NCBI RefSeq assembly: GCF_050003625.1
Contig: NC_134397.1
Coordinates: 146,381,526 to 146,445,525 of the forward strand
DNA: 64,000 nt
Source: Haematobia irritans
Lineage: Eukaryota; Arthropoda; Insecta; Diptera; Muscidae
Direction: 5' to 3'
Numbering within the stretch: position 1 is the stretch's first letter; every line of letters starts with the position of its first letter. Positions 45,841 to 56,663 of this stretch are shown here, piece after piece. The notes beneath the pieces are model-generated. The model was given only the letters and a program-made list of their open reading frames with translations, searched no databases and was not told the DNA's origin. Made by a program: the position numbers and the translations under genes.

Positions 45841-46882
45841 GCTATATCTCGATGCGTAACCCACGCATAGATAAAGTAAATATACGCCACATCCCATGGT
45901 GGAGAGTGTAAAAAGAGTTGCTTTAGTTTGTTTGGGCTTAGAGGCCTATGTTGCCGCCACTACTTGCCCATCCATCTATCCCCATGGGTAATGCTGTCAT
46001 TTGGTCTGTTACTCTCGGTGCAAATTATACGGTTGCCTATTTGCTTCATTGTGGCATGTATTTGATCATCTTCGGTTTTTTGCTAGTTGTTTCTTTTTGT
46101 TTTTGGACTTGTTTCGTTTGCCCTCTCACTCTCTACCACTGCTTTATTTTTTGCATTTAAAAGATTTTTTGGCATTTGATATCTTTGTTAAAAACCCAAC
46201 GACGACAGCGACAACACCAACAACAACAACATCAAAGCTGCTTCTTTAACTCTTGGGCCAGACTTTGCATATGGACATTCCTTCTGGAGGTCTTAGTAGC
46301 TTTGGTCATTCTTTGTTTGGTTGTTGTTACTGCTCGCATGTGTTGGCCATATTTGCTCGAATAGTATCAGCTCTTCATTCATTTGCTTCTTGGGTTTCTG
46401 GTCATTGCACCTACCTCAATGCCAGTCAGTGTCAACGCTGTTGATGGTACTCCTGGGTACTCTGGCTCCTTCTCTTCCGTCGCCTCACCAAACATTTCGA
46501 CTTTGCTGCTGCCTGACCAATTTGAAATTAAGTTTTTTGTTTGGTATGGCTTGGCAGCTTTGACCAATGTTATGCAGAATTTTTCTGACTTTGTCTAAGC
46601 AGGTGTTTGACTTTTGGGATAAAACAAAAACCAAAAAGCAAAAAAAAAAAAACAACAACAACATACTCATCATCGAATTTGATATGCGAGTAATGTTTTC
46701 TTTGGTGTCTTAGGTCAGTTTTGCAGAAAGAGGTGCCCAGATCAAAAACGGGTGACCAGATCTTTGATCATTTTTCTCCACTATAGTGTAACGTATCGAA
46801 GTATCGGTCAAAAAGTGGCAAACGTCAAAAAAGTGCCACAATTATTTTTAAATAGTGGCACAAAATGTGGCACATTCTTTTT
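45841..46882. other. Single-copy stretch
   Basis: This DNA has a more balanced base composition and many short overlapping open frames on both strands from 45950 to 46670, none with recognisable motifs. ACAACACCAACAACAACAAC at 46210-46230 is a trinucleotide run. Near 46800-46875 there is wording with GTGGCA that resembles 53965-54065. It could be intron or intergenic DNA of a host gene. Confidence 0.4.
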
Positions 46883-46954
46883 ATACCCTCCACCATAGGA
46901 TGGGGGTATATTAACTTTGTCATTCCTTTTATAACACATCGAAATATTGCTCTA

Positions 46955-48239
46955 AAGGGTGATACGGTCAAAATTTGGTCAATATAAACTTGACGTATTT
47001 CTTTCAATTTTGCATTTAAAAAACCTGAACACCCCTCATTTTGAAGGTGTGTGTGTGTGTAGAATGTTGCTCCTATTTTAGTTTTGGAATTCACTCTTCA
47101 ATTGTCAAAATGCCGTCCAAGCAAGAAGAGCAGCGCATCAAAATTTTGCTCGCGCATCGCGAAAATCCGAGCTACTCGCACGCAAAGCTGGCAAAATCGC
47201 TAAAAGTTGCCAAATCAACCGTTACAAATGTAATTAAAGTGTTTGGGGAACGTTTGTCGACAGCCAGGAAGTCTGGATCGGGGGGAAATCGAAAACCGGA
47301 AGCCGCTGAGACGACAAAGAGAGTTGCCGGTAGTTTCAAGCGAAACCCTAACCTCTCTCTCCGAGATGCCGCAAATAAGCTGGGTGTATCGTCTACAACC
47401 GTGCATCGAGCCAAAAAACGAGCCGGGCTATCGACTTACAAGAAGGTAGTGACTCCAAATCGCGATGATAAACAAAATACGACGGCCAAAGCGCCATCCC
47501 GGAGACTGTACACGACGATGCTGACGAAGTTTGACTGCGTGGTAATGGACGACGAAACCTACGTCAAAGCCGACTACAAGCAGCTTCCGGGACAGGAGTT
47601 TTATACGGCAAAAGGAAGGGGAAAGCTAGCAGATATTTTAAAGCACATGAAACTGTCAAAGTTCGCAAAGAAATATCTGGTTTGGCAAGCCATCTGTACC
47701 TGTGGCTTGAAAAGCACCATTTTCATAGCTTCCGGGACTGTCAACCAAGAAATTTAAGTGAAAGAGTGTTTGAATAAACGTCTGCTGCCTTTCCTGAAGA
47801 ACTGTTTTGGCCGGATTTGGCATTTTGCCATTACGGTAAAAAGGCCATGGAGTGGTACGCCGCCAACAACGTGCAGGTGGTTCCCAAGGACAAGAACCCT
47901 CCCAACACGCCAGAGCTCCGCCCAATTGATAAATACTGGGCTATTGTCAAGCGGAACCTGAAGAAGACCAAAAAAACTGCTAACGACGACCAGCAGTTCA
48001 AGGCAAACTGGCTTTCTGCGGCGAAGAAGGTGGACAAGGTGGCTGTACAAAATCTGATGGCAGGTGTAAGCGTGAGGCCCGGCAATTCGGATTTGGAAAA
48101 GCGAAAGCCTAACTGAATATTTTCCCTGAATTTTATACTAATTGAACTTGAAAAAGAAATTTAATTTGATTTTTTAAATAAACGATTTCACCGATTTACA
48201 CGCGTTTTCCCTTCACCAAATTTTGACCGTATCACCCTT
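46955..48239 (+). mobile_element. Tc1/mariner-superfamily D37E-type element
   Basis: The two ends are a perfect 25-bp inverted repeat beginning AAGGGTGATACGGTCAAAAT. TA is duplicated on both sides (46953-46954 and 48240-48241), splitting the TCTAAGACCCC of the host DINE exactly. The length is 1285 bp. One dead transposase gene fills the inside. The clean ends and exact host junction suggest a fairly recent insertion relative to the decay of the DINE, although the gene is broken. Confidence 0.9.
47110..48116 (+). pseudogene. D37E Tc1/mariner transposase, inactivated
   Basis: The transposase would cut and join the element ends in the nucleus. ATG at 47110 begins MPSKQEEQRIKILLAHREN. Residues 20-45 (SHAKLAKSLKVAKSTVTNVI) and 79-105 (LSLRDAANKLGVSSTTVHRA) form two helix-turn-helix regions. 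The first catalytic Asp is in MDDETY (GAC at 47551). TAA at 47755-47757 stops the frame in what should be continuous protein. Near 47800 several codons are missing and the frame shifts. The second Asp (GAT at 47814) and the third position (47928) are 37 residues apart, as in the D37E group, but the third residue is Asp (in PIDKYW) where Glu is expected. The frame ends with TGA at 48114-48116. Confidence 0.9.
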
Positions 48240-48406
48240 TAAGACCCCCATAAAGTATATATATTCTGGGTCGTGGTGAAATTCTGAGTCGATCTAAGCA
48301 TGTCCATCCGTCCGTCCGTCTGTTGAAATCACTCTAACTTCCGAACGAAACAAGCTATCAACTTGAAACTTGGCACAAGTAGTTGTTATTGATGTAGGTC
48401 GGATGG

Positions 48407-48522
48407 AATGGAATCGGGCAGCACTCAGTGATAAGAGAGAAGTTCACCACTGTGGTATCACAATGGACTGAATAGTCTAAGTGAGCTTGATACATCGGGC
48501 TGCCACATAACCTAACCTAACC
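48407..48522 (+). mobile_element. Truncated SINE with 12-bp target duplication
   Basis: The copy contains ATCGGGCAGCACTCAGTGAT, the CACTGTGGTATCACAATGGA body and a (CCTAA)3 tail. It is flanked by TAGGTCGGATGG at 48395-48406 and 48523-48534, a perfect 12-bp duplication. This is the mark of LINE-driven retroposition. The tRNA-derived head is absent, so the copy was truncated on insertion. Confidence 0.9.
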
Positions 48523-49456
48523 TAGGTCGGATGGTATTGCAAGTGGGTCATATCGGACCACTTTTACGTATAGCCCCCATATAAACCGACGCTACGATTT
48601 GGCTTGCACAGCCTTTTGGAGGAGCAAAATTCATCCGATCCGTTTGAAAGTTGGTACACGGTGTTAGTATATGGTCTCTAACAACCTTGCAAAAATTGGT
48701 CCGCATCGGTCCATAATTATATATAGCCCCCCATATAAACCGATCCCCAGATTTGACCTCCGGAGCCTCATGGATGAGCAAAATTCATCCGATTCGGTTG
48801 AAATTTGGTACGTGGTGTTAGTGTATGGTCTATAACAACCATGCAGGAATTGCTCCATATCGGTCCATAATTATATGTAGCCCCCATATAAACCGATCCC
48901 CAGATTTGACCTCCGGAGCCTCATGGATAAGCAAAATTCATTCGATTCGGTTGAAATTTGGTACGTGGCGTTAGTATATGGTCTCTAACAACCGTGCAGG
49001 AATTGGTCCATATCGGTCCATAATTATATGTAGCCCCCATATAAACCGATCCCCAGATTTGACCTCCGGAGCCTCATGGATAAGCAAAATTCATCCGATT
49101 CGGTTGAAATTTGGTACGTGATATTGTTCCATATCGGTCCATTAAAACTTTGACCTCCGGAGTCCCTTGGAAGAGCAAAGTTCGCCCGATCCCGTTGAAA
49201 TGGGGTACGTGGTGTTAGTATATGGTCTCTAATAATCATGCCAAAAATGGTCCATACCGGCCTTAATTATATATAACCCCTATTTAAACCGATCCCTAGA
49301 TATGACCTCTGGAGCTCTTGGAGGAGCTAAATTCATCCGATCATGTTTAAACCATGCCAAAATTGGTCCATATCGGTCTATAGTTATATATAGCCGATCT
49401 CCAAAAATAATCTACCAAAATTTTATTTCTATAGAAAATTTTGTCAAAATTTTATT

Positions 49457-51561
49457 ATACCCTGCTCCACACGGTGGAACAGGGTATTATAAGTTAGTGC
49501 ATATGTTTGCAACACCCAGAAGGAGACGAGATAGACACATGGTGTCTTTGGCAAAAATGCTCAGGGTGGGCTCCTGAGTCGATATAGCCATGTCCGTCTG
49601 TCCGTCTGTCCGTGAACACATTTTTGTAATCAAAGTTTAGGTCGCAGTTTTAGTCCAATTGACTTAAAATTTGGCACAAGTATGTGTTTTGGCTCAGAAT
49701 AGATCCCTACGGTCCCAGAAGCCACAGTTTTACCCCAATTTGGTTGAAATTTTGCACTAGGAGTACAATTAGTAGTCTAGTCAAGTGTACTAAATTTTAA
49801 TAAAATCGGTTCAGATTTAGATATAGCTCCCATATATATCGTTCGCCTGATTTACACTCATATGACCACAGTGGCCAATCTTTTACTCCGATTTAGTTGA
49901 AATTTTGCACAGGGAGTAGAATTCGCATTGTAGCTAATCGTGCCAAATTTGGTTGGAATCGGTTCAGATTTAGATATATCTCCCATATATAGCTTTCGCC
50001 CGATTTACACTCAAATGACCACAGAGGCCAATTTTTAACTCCGATTTAGGTGAAATTTTGCACAGGGAGTAGAATTAGCATTGTAGCTATGCGTGCCAAA
50101 TTTGGTTGAAATCGGTTCAGATTTAGATATTGCTCCCATATATATGTTTTTCTGATTTCGACAAAATACCAACACTTTTCTTGTAAAATCGCTACTGCTT
50201 AGTCGAAAAGTTGTAAAAATTACTCTAATTTTCCTAAACTTCTAATACGTATATATCGAGCGATAAATCATAAATAAACTTTTGCGAAGTTTCCTTAAAA
50301 TTGTTTCAGATTTAAATGTTTCCCATATTTATACACTGCTCCACACTTTGGAACAGGGTATTATAAGTTAGTACATATGTTTGCAACACCCAGAAGGAGA
50401 CGAGATAGACACATGGTGGCTTTGGCAAAAATGCTCAGGGTGGGCTCTTGAGTCGATATAGCGATGTCCGTCTGTCCGTGAACACATTTTTGTAATCAAA
50501 GTCTAGTTCGCAGTTTTAGTCCAATCAAACTTGGCACAAGTATGTGTTTTGACTCAGAATATATCCCTATTGATTGTGGGAGAAATCGGTTCAGATTTAG
50601 ATATAGCTCCCATATATATATTTCGCCCGATATGGACTTATATGGCCCCAGAAGCCAGAGTTTGCACCTAATTTGCTTAAAATTTTGCACAAGAAGAACA
50701 ATTAGTACTATAGTCAAGTGTGCCAAATGTTATTGAAATCGGTTCAAATTTAGATATAGCTCCCATATATATCTTTCGCCCGATATGGACTAATACGGTC
50801 CCAGAAGCCAGAGTTTTGCCCCAATTTGGTTGAAATTTTGCACAGGGGGTAGAATTAGTATTGTAGCTATGCGTGCCAAATTTGGTTGAAATCGGTTCAG
50901 ATTTAGATATAGCTCCAATATATAGCTTTCGGCCGATTTACACTCATATGACCACAGAGGCCAATATTTTGCTCCGATTTAGTTGAAATTTTGCACAGTG
51001 TGTAGAATTAGCATTGTAGCTATGCGTGCCAAATTTGGTTGAAATCGGTTCAGATTTAGATATAGCTCCCATATATATGTTTTTCTGATTTCGACAAAAA
51101 TGGTCAAAATACCAACATTTTCCTTGTAAAATCGCCACTGCTAAGTCGAAAAGTTGTAAAAATGACTCTAATTTTCCTAACCTTCTAATACATATATATC
51201 GAGCGATCATAAATAAACTTTTTCGATGTTTCCTTAAAATTGCTTCAGATTTCAACGTTTCCCATATTTATACCCTGCGCCACACTGTGGAACAGGGTAT
51301 TATAAGTTAGGTTTTTACTAACATTGTGTTCCTCCCTAGTGCATTAGGCGACTTAAATTTTGAGTCTATAGATTTTGTAGAAGTCTATGAAATTCTGTCC
51401 AGATCTAGTGATATTTAAATGTATGTATTTGGGACAAACCTTTATATATAGCCCCCAACACATTTGACGGATATGATATGGTATCGAAAATTTAGATCTA
51501 CAAAGTGGTGCAGGGTATGATATAGTCGTCCGCGCCCGACTTTAGACTTTCCTTACTTGTT
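49457..51561 (+). mobile_element. Family-3 DINE-like element, internally reiterated
   Basis: The head ATACCCTGCTCCACACGGTG then GAACAGGGTAT folds into a hairpin. It is followed by TATAAGTTAGTGCATATGTT, the core CTGAGTCGATATAGCCATGT, a GTCTGTCC tract and several units with GAAATCGGTTCAGATTTAG. A new head starts near 50330 and again near 51269, so the copy is a partial trimer. The tail is GTGCAGGGTATGATATAGTC, a CGCGCCCGACTTTAGA segment and TTACTTGTT. It splits a 29-bp unit between two T residues with no duplication, as expected of Helentron-type elements. Confidence 0.85.
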
Positions 51562-52068
51562 TCTATAGAAAATGTTGCCAAAATTTTATTACTATAGAAA
51601 ATTTTGTCAAAATTTTATTTTTATAGAAAATTTTGTCAAAAATTTATCTCTATAGAAAATTTTGTCAAAATTTGATTGCTATACAAAATTTTGTCAAAAT
51701 TTTATTTCTATAGACAAATTTATGAAAATTTTATTACTATACCAAATTTTGTCAAGACTTTATTTCTATAGAAAAGTTTGTCAAAATTTTATTGATATAG
51801 AAAATTTTGTCAAAATTTTATTTCTATAGAAAATTGTGTCAAAATTTTATTTTTATAGAAAATGTTGTCACATTGAATTATATACGTAATTAATCGGCCT
51901 TTTAAGACGGTGTAAAGAAGTTTTAAGATACCTTACCATCGGCAAGTGTTACCGCAACCCAAGTAATTCTATTGTGGATGACAGTCTTTAGTACAAGTTT
52001 CTATGCAATCCACGGTGGAGGGTACATAAGACTCGGTCTGGCCGAACTTACGGCCGTATATACTTGTT

Positions 52069-52393
52069 ATTAACTTATACCAAACAAAAATTAAAACTTA
52101 AGAATTTTGTATTATTCCATTTTTTGTTATTATGTCAATTCATAATAAAATTTGACAAGTTTAGGGTAAAATTTTAAAATATAAGTTTTTACTGTAGTAG
52201 TACCAGTTTCAGGGATGCTTTTTGAAAGAATTTCTGATTTGGCTTCATGGCCTATGTATATTTTTTGTAAGTTCTTTAATATAAAAAGAATTTTTATAGT
52301 CGATATCTGCTAAATCACTAACTGCACTATAACTCTTTTTAAAAAAAATATGTATATTTCTAATAATTTTTGTTTTTTGTTTTTGCCGAACTA
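52069..52393. other. Single-copy AT-rich stretch
   Basis: No repeat or gene is recognised. It ends in the TA used as target by the mariner element. Confidence 0.4.
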
Positions 52394-53687
52394 ACAGGTT
52401 GACTGATAAGTCCCCGGTCTGACACATAGATGGCGTCGCTAGTATTAAATACATATTATTTTTATATAGTACCAACCTTCAAATGATTCGTGTCAAAATT
52501 TGACGTCTGCAAGTCAATTAGTTTGTGAAATAGAGCGTCTTTTGTGAAGTCACTTTTGTTATTGTGAAAAAAATGGATAAAAAGGAATTTCGCATTTTGA
52601 TAAAATACTGTTTTCTGAAGGGAAAAAATACGGTGGAAGCAAAAACTTGGCTTGATAATGAGTTTCCGGACTCTGCCCCAGGGAAATCAACAATAATTGT
52701 TTGGTATGCAAAATTCAAGCGTGGTGAAATGAGCACGGAGGACGGTGAACGCTGTATACGCCCGAAAGAGGTGGTTACCAACGAAAACATCAAAAAAATC
52801 CACAAAATGATTTTGAATGACTGTAAAATTAAGTTGATCGAGATAGCAGAGGCCTTAAAGATATCAAAGGAACGTGTTGGTCATATCATACATCAATATT
52901 TGGATATGCGGAAGCTATGTACAAAATGGGTGCCGCGCGAGCTCACATTTGACCAAAAACAACAACGTGTTGATGATTCTGAGCGGTGTTTGCAGCTGTT
53001 AACTCGTAATACACCCGAGTTTTTCCGTCGATATGTGACAATGGATGAAACATGGCTCCATCACTACACTCCTGAGTCCAATCGACAGTCGGCTGAGTGG
53101 ACAGCGACCGGTGAACCGTGTCCGAAGCGTGGAAAGACTCAAAAGTCCGCTGGCAAAGTAATGGCCTCTGTTTTTTGGGATGCGCATGGAATAATTTTTA
53201 TCGATTATCTTGAGAAGGGAAAAACCATCAACAGTGACTATTATATGGCGTTATTGTAGCGTTTGAAGGTCGAAATCGCGGCAAAACGGCCCCATATGAA
53301 GAAGAAAAAAGTGTTGTTCCACCAAGACAACGCACCGTGCCACAAGTCATTGAGAACGATGGCAAAAATTCAAGAATTGGGCTTCAAATTGTTTCCCCAC
53401 CCACCGTATTCTCCAGATCTGGCCCCCAGCGACTTTTTCTTGTTCTCAGACCTCAAAAGGATGCTCGCAGGGAAAAAAATGGCTGCAATGAAGAGGTGAT
53501 CGCCGAAACTGAGGCCTATTTTGAGGCAAAACCGAAGGAGTACCAGCAAAATGGTATCAAAAAATTGGAAGGTCATTATAATCGTTGTATCGCTTTTGAA
53601 GGGAACTATGTTGAATAATAAAAACGAATTTTGACAAAAAAAAATGTGTGTTTCTTTGTTAGACCGGGGACTTATCAGCCAACCTGT
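52394..53687 (+). mobile_element. Himar1-like: Mariner element, Himar1-like (irritans group)
   Basis: The ends are 27-bp inverted repeats starting ACAGGTTG[A/G]CTGATAAGT and differ at one base. TA flanks both sides (52392-52393 and 53688-53689). The length is 1294 bp. The transposase reading and the inverted ends match my knowledge of the Himar1 consensus from horn fly very closely. Two lesions in the gene make this copy non-autonomous, but its ends look intact enough to be moved by a transposase supplied elsewhere (inference). Confidence 0.93.
52573..53618 (+). pseudogene. Mariner transposase, two lesions
   Basis: ATG at 52573 starts MDKKEFRILIKYCFLKGKN. The paired helix-turn-helix DNA-binding region spans about residues 1-110, the linker WVPREL is present, and the DD34D triad is visible: Asp158 (TMDETW), Asp252 (HQDNAPCH) and Asp287 (PSDFFLF), 34 residues between the last two. 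TAG at 53257-53259 (codon 229) replaces a sense codon. In the A-run at 53473-53479 one base is missing relative to an open frame, so the end continues in the next frame to TAA at 53616-53618. Allowing for that base, the length is 348 residues, as in Himar1. The GRPK-type AT-hook motif after the first helix-turn-helix is altered to IRPK. Confidence 0.93.
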
Positions 53688-53689
53688 TA

Positions 53690-54868
53690 GAAGTGATTGC
53701 AAAGTTTTTTAACTGAGGTCTCATGGGATCCATCATGAATTATTCTTTGCGGTCGCACTACAAACCTTAAACATTTTCATAATTATCATATCATAATAGA
53801 AACGAACTCCACAATAAATTTGACATAACCTAAATTGAATCATAGCTGCTCATATATATTAAGAATTAACGGACGACATCTGTTTATGGTTGGTACACAA
53901 TATTCAATTTTCTGAATAACGCATCTATTTATGATGTTAACTTCCCATAAATATTAAACTTTTGAAAAAGTGGCATAAATTATTGGAAAAGTGGCACAAA
54001 ATCGTAGAAAGTATCACGTTTAGTGGCATAAAAAAAGGTGGCACAAAAGTGGCAAATTTGCCACTAAACTGGCCCAACGGTAAGGCTAGTCGTAGATCCC
54101 TTAATGACGATCTGGCAATGTGTATCCGTCCATCTATTGAAATCAATTTAAAAATAACGGGACATTTTACTTTATGTAACCCACGTTGGTAATTGCATAA
54201 TTTCAAAATTTAATAATTATTGCAAGGATGTTTTTTATGAAGGAAGAAAATTCCAACCTTTTTTAAGATAGTTACTTAAATTTCAAATTTATACCTTATA
54301 CACATTAGGCTTGAAATCTATTAAAATTGGGGTTTAAAGCCCTTATTTATAGGGCATACGACAACTGAAATCTAGTTAAAGTGGATTTTGGAAGTGTAAT
54401 GTGAATGTCGTATTACATGGTAGTGTTTCCCTTTTGGGAATATTGACTGAACATATTCATTCATTGACCCCGTTTAACGATGGTGAAATCGAAATAAATT
54501 TCTTTCATTTCCAAACAGTTTTTTAGTGTTACAAAAAACCCCACAATATTAATAGTGTTCTTCCGAAAACTATACCGAAAGAGATTGCCTTAACCATTGT
54601 CAAAATGTTTTGCATTACAAAATATTTCGTATTTTAGTATGATTTATGGCTGATGTAAGAGAACAATATAATATATATTGCGAGTTGTACAGAGAGCGAC
54701 TTATAACCGTAGTTTTTGTCGATTTTTAATTTATTCAAATGCCTAAATGTATTCCACATCAAAGTAGGTTTCCCTTTGACCGGGATCCCAGGATATTCGA
54801 AAAAAATTCCCGCTTTCCCGGGAATGCAAAAAGTCCGGGAAAAAGAAAACCCTAATTGCAACCAACTT
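53690..54868. other. Single-copy stretch with small repeats
   Basis: Near 53965-54065 the words GTGGCATAAA, GTGGCACAAA and TTGCCACTAAACTGGCCCAA recur, resembling 46810-46870. Near 54775-54850 there is CCGGGATCCCAGGATATTCG with CCCGGGAATGC, an inverted-repeat-like patch of unknown origin. No gene is supported. Confidence 0.4.
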
Positions 54869-55385
54869 CAGACTCGTTACCGATATACTGGCAGTGGTGG
54901 TCTATGTGGGGGCTATATCAACATATGGACCGATACACACCATGTTCACAACACCTATTTGTGGACTTAATATACAGCCAGATTTTCGGGTTCTAAAGTG
55001 CTGAAGCCCCAGAAGTATAGGATCCCACAAACTTAGATGTTGAGATTGGCCTATATATAGGGGCTATTCCAAAACATGGACCGGTACCCACCATAATTGG
55101 CAAACCTATTTGTAGTCCTCAAATACTTCTAGATTTCCAATTTCAGGCAAATCGTATAAAAACTACGGTTCTAAATAGAACCCAAAGATCCCACGTCGGG
55201 GGTCGCTTTCTATGGGGGCTATATCTGAGAACTTGATCCGCCCACAGACAGAACACGAATTTATGACTAATTTTAAAACAATAGAGCCATGAGTGAAGGC
55301 TGTAGCCCGATTACGACAGACACACGGACATGGTTATATCGTCTTAGAATTTCTTCCTGATCAAGAATATCTATCTATTTGAATT
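54869..55385 (-). mobile_element. Mini-me-type interior and core
   Basis: Units with GGGGGCTATATCAACATATG, CCAAAACATGGACCGGTACC and AAATCGTATAAAAACTACGG lead to ACACACGGACATGGTTATAT, CGTCTTAGAATTTCTTCC and TGATCAAGAATAT. That last part is the reverse complement of the family-2 core. The head beyond the core is missing. Confidence 0.65.
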
Positions 55386-55389
55386 TGTT

Positions 55390-55690
55390 ATACCCTCCAC
55401 CATAGGATGGGGGTATATTAACTTTGTCATTCCGTTTGTAACACATCGAAATATTGCTCTAAGACCCCATACAGTATATATATATATATTCTAGGTCGTG
55501 ATGAAATTCTGAGTCGATCTAAGCACGTCCGTCCGTCTGTTAAAATCATGCTAACTTCCGAACGAAACAAGCTATCCACTTGAAACTTGGTACAAATAGT
55601 TTTTATTGATGTAGGTCGGATGGTATTGCAAATGGGCCATATCGGTTCACTTTCGCATATAGCCCCCATATAAACGGACACCCGAATTTT
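55390..55690 (+). mobile_element. Family-1 DINE head, truncated
   Basis: It starts ATACCCTCCACCATAGGATG, with the TA tract, the core TTCTAGGTCGTG and the GTCC tract, and stops after the first half of a 153-bp unit (CCCCATATAAACGGACACCC). Confidence 0.85.
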
Positions 55691-56429
55691 TATAAGAATT
55701 AATCTATTACAAGTCTGCTGCAAGTTATGTACCATAAACAAATCTCTTCACAATTACAATATACCCAAACACAATAGATTCTTCACAATTGCAAATTCCT
55801 AAATCATCAACGGAATTAAAAATGCATAATAATAATAATAATAAATTTCCGTTGAAATTGCTATCACATTTATTGTTCCAAACACGCACGCATACACAGC
55901 TCAATTCTCAAATCGGGTAGCTTAAAAACAGAGGAACAAAAAATGTTTGCATTCACCATACTCAAGCCACCACATATAGACAAAACCAAATAGTCTAATA
56001 TCAGCGCATTTGCAACAATTATTCATAGATTTTTCTAATTAAATATGATTTACAATGGGTTCATGGTATAATGTGGAAGCCGCCGCTGAAGTGAAGAATG
56101 AAGAGCTGAAATAGCTGCCACAACTATAAAGGCGATGATTGGTAATCTCATACTACCCAAAAATAAAAATGGAAATAGAATCTTAAGTTGAGCTATAGCA
56201 CATGAATAGCAAAACAATGGAAATAGAGCAATGCTAAGTATGTTGGACTTTGGTAAGGTCGAAGCTCGTCTACCCTTCACATTGTAATTTAGAAATCAAG
56301 AAGTCTGCAATTTCGATGTTTTGAAATCTGAATCTGGAAGAAACGATTTAATTTTCGGCTTCAGAAGGCAAATGACATTTGTAATCTAGCTAAAGTGGAT
56401 TTTGGAAATGTAAAGTGAATGAGGTATTA
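55691..56429. other. Single-copy stretch
   Basis: A short ATAATAATAATAATAA run lies near 55829. Otherwise no repeat is seen. The minus-strand frame at 56050-56280 is the most protein-like element and is given separately in its likely extent. Confidence 0.4.
56050..56151 (-). CDS. Weak candidate: signal-peptide-like short frame
   Basis: On minus, ATG at 56151 encodes 33 residues starting MRLPIIAFIVVAAISALHSS and ending at TAA (56050). The pattern of one basic residue, about 13 hydrophobic residues and small residues before a polar part resembles a secretory signal. The reading frame is open upstream without ATG (to 56280). A GTAAATC that could act as a 5' splice site overlaps the stop, so this might be a first exon. 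No homologue is recognised. Confidence 0.2.
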   Translation of the reverse strand: MRLPIIAFIVVAAISALHSSLQRRLPHYTMNPL

Positions 56430-56663
56430 AGTCAATGATTGCAAATTTTCAAATTTTTAATTAAAAAATTAATTGATAAAATTAACTTTTTAATCAAACT
56501 CGGAGGACTAAGTCAGTTAAAATATTATTATTATTTTTTTTTTAATTTTTAGTTAAAAATTTATTTAAAACAATAATATTTTTAACCAAACTAAAAGCTG
56601 ATTAAAACTAGTTATAGAAAGTGATAAAAGTAGTTATTAAAAATAAATAAATTTTTATTAAAA
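56430..56663. mobile_element. AATTGAT-rich MITE remnant
   Basis: Words such as AAAAAATTAATTGATAAAATT and TTTTTAATCAAACTCGGAGG match the interior of 22673-23241. Ends are absent; the following DINE truncates it. Confidence 0.6.

Larger units (their letters stand above)
46883..52068 (+). mobile_element. Family-1 DINE host of three insertions
   Basis: The head (ATACCCTCCACCATAGGATG) is interrupted at 46955 by a D37E element and resumes at 48240 with TAAGACCCCCATAAAGTATA. A SINE sits at 48407-48522. About five 153-bp units follow, then a short 29-bp run interrupted at 49457 by a family-3 element. The 29-bp run resumes at 51562 and the tail ends TATATACTTGTT at 52068. Removing the three inserts leaves an ordinary element of about 1.7 kb. 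Confidence 0.85.

Noticed and set aside
45948..46600. Cluster of overlapping open frames of 60-80 codons on both strands
   Set aside because: None has a motif, consistent start or splice context; composition alone is not enough to call a gene.
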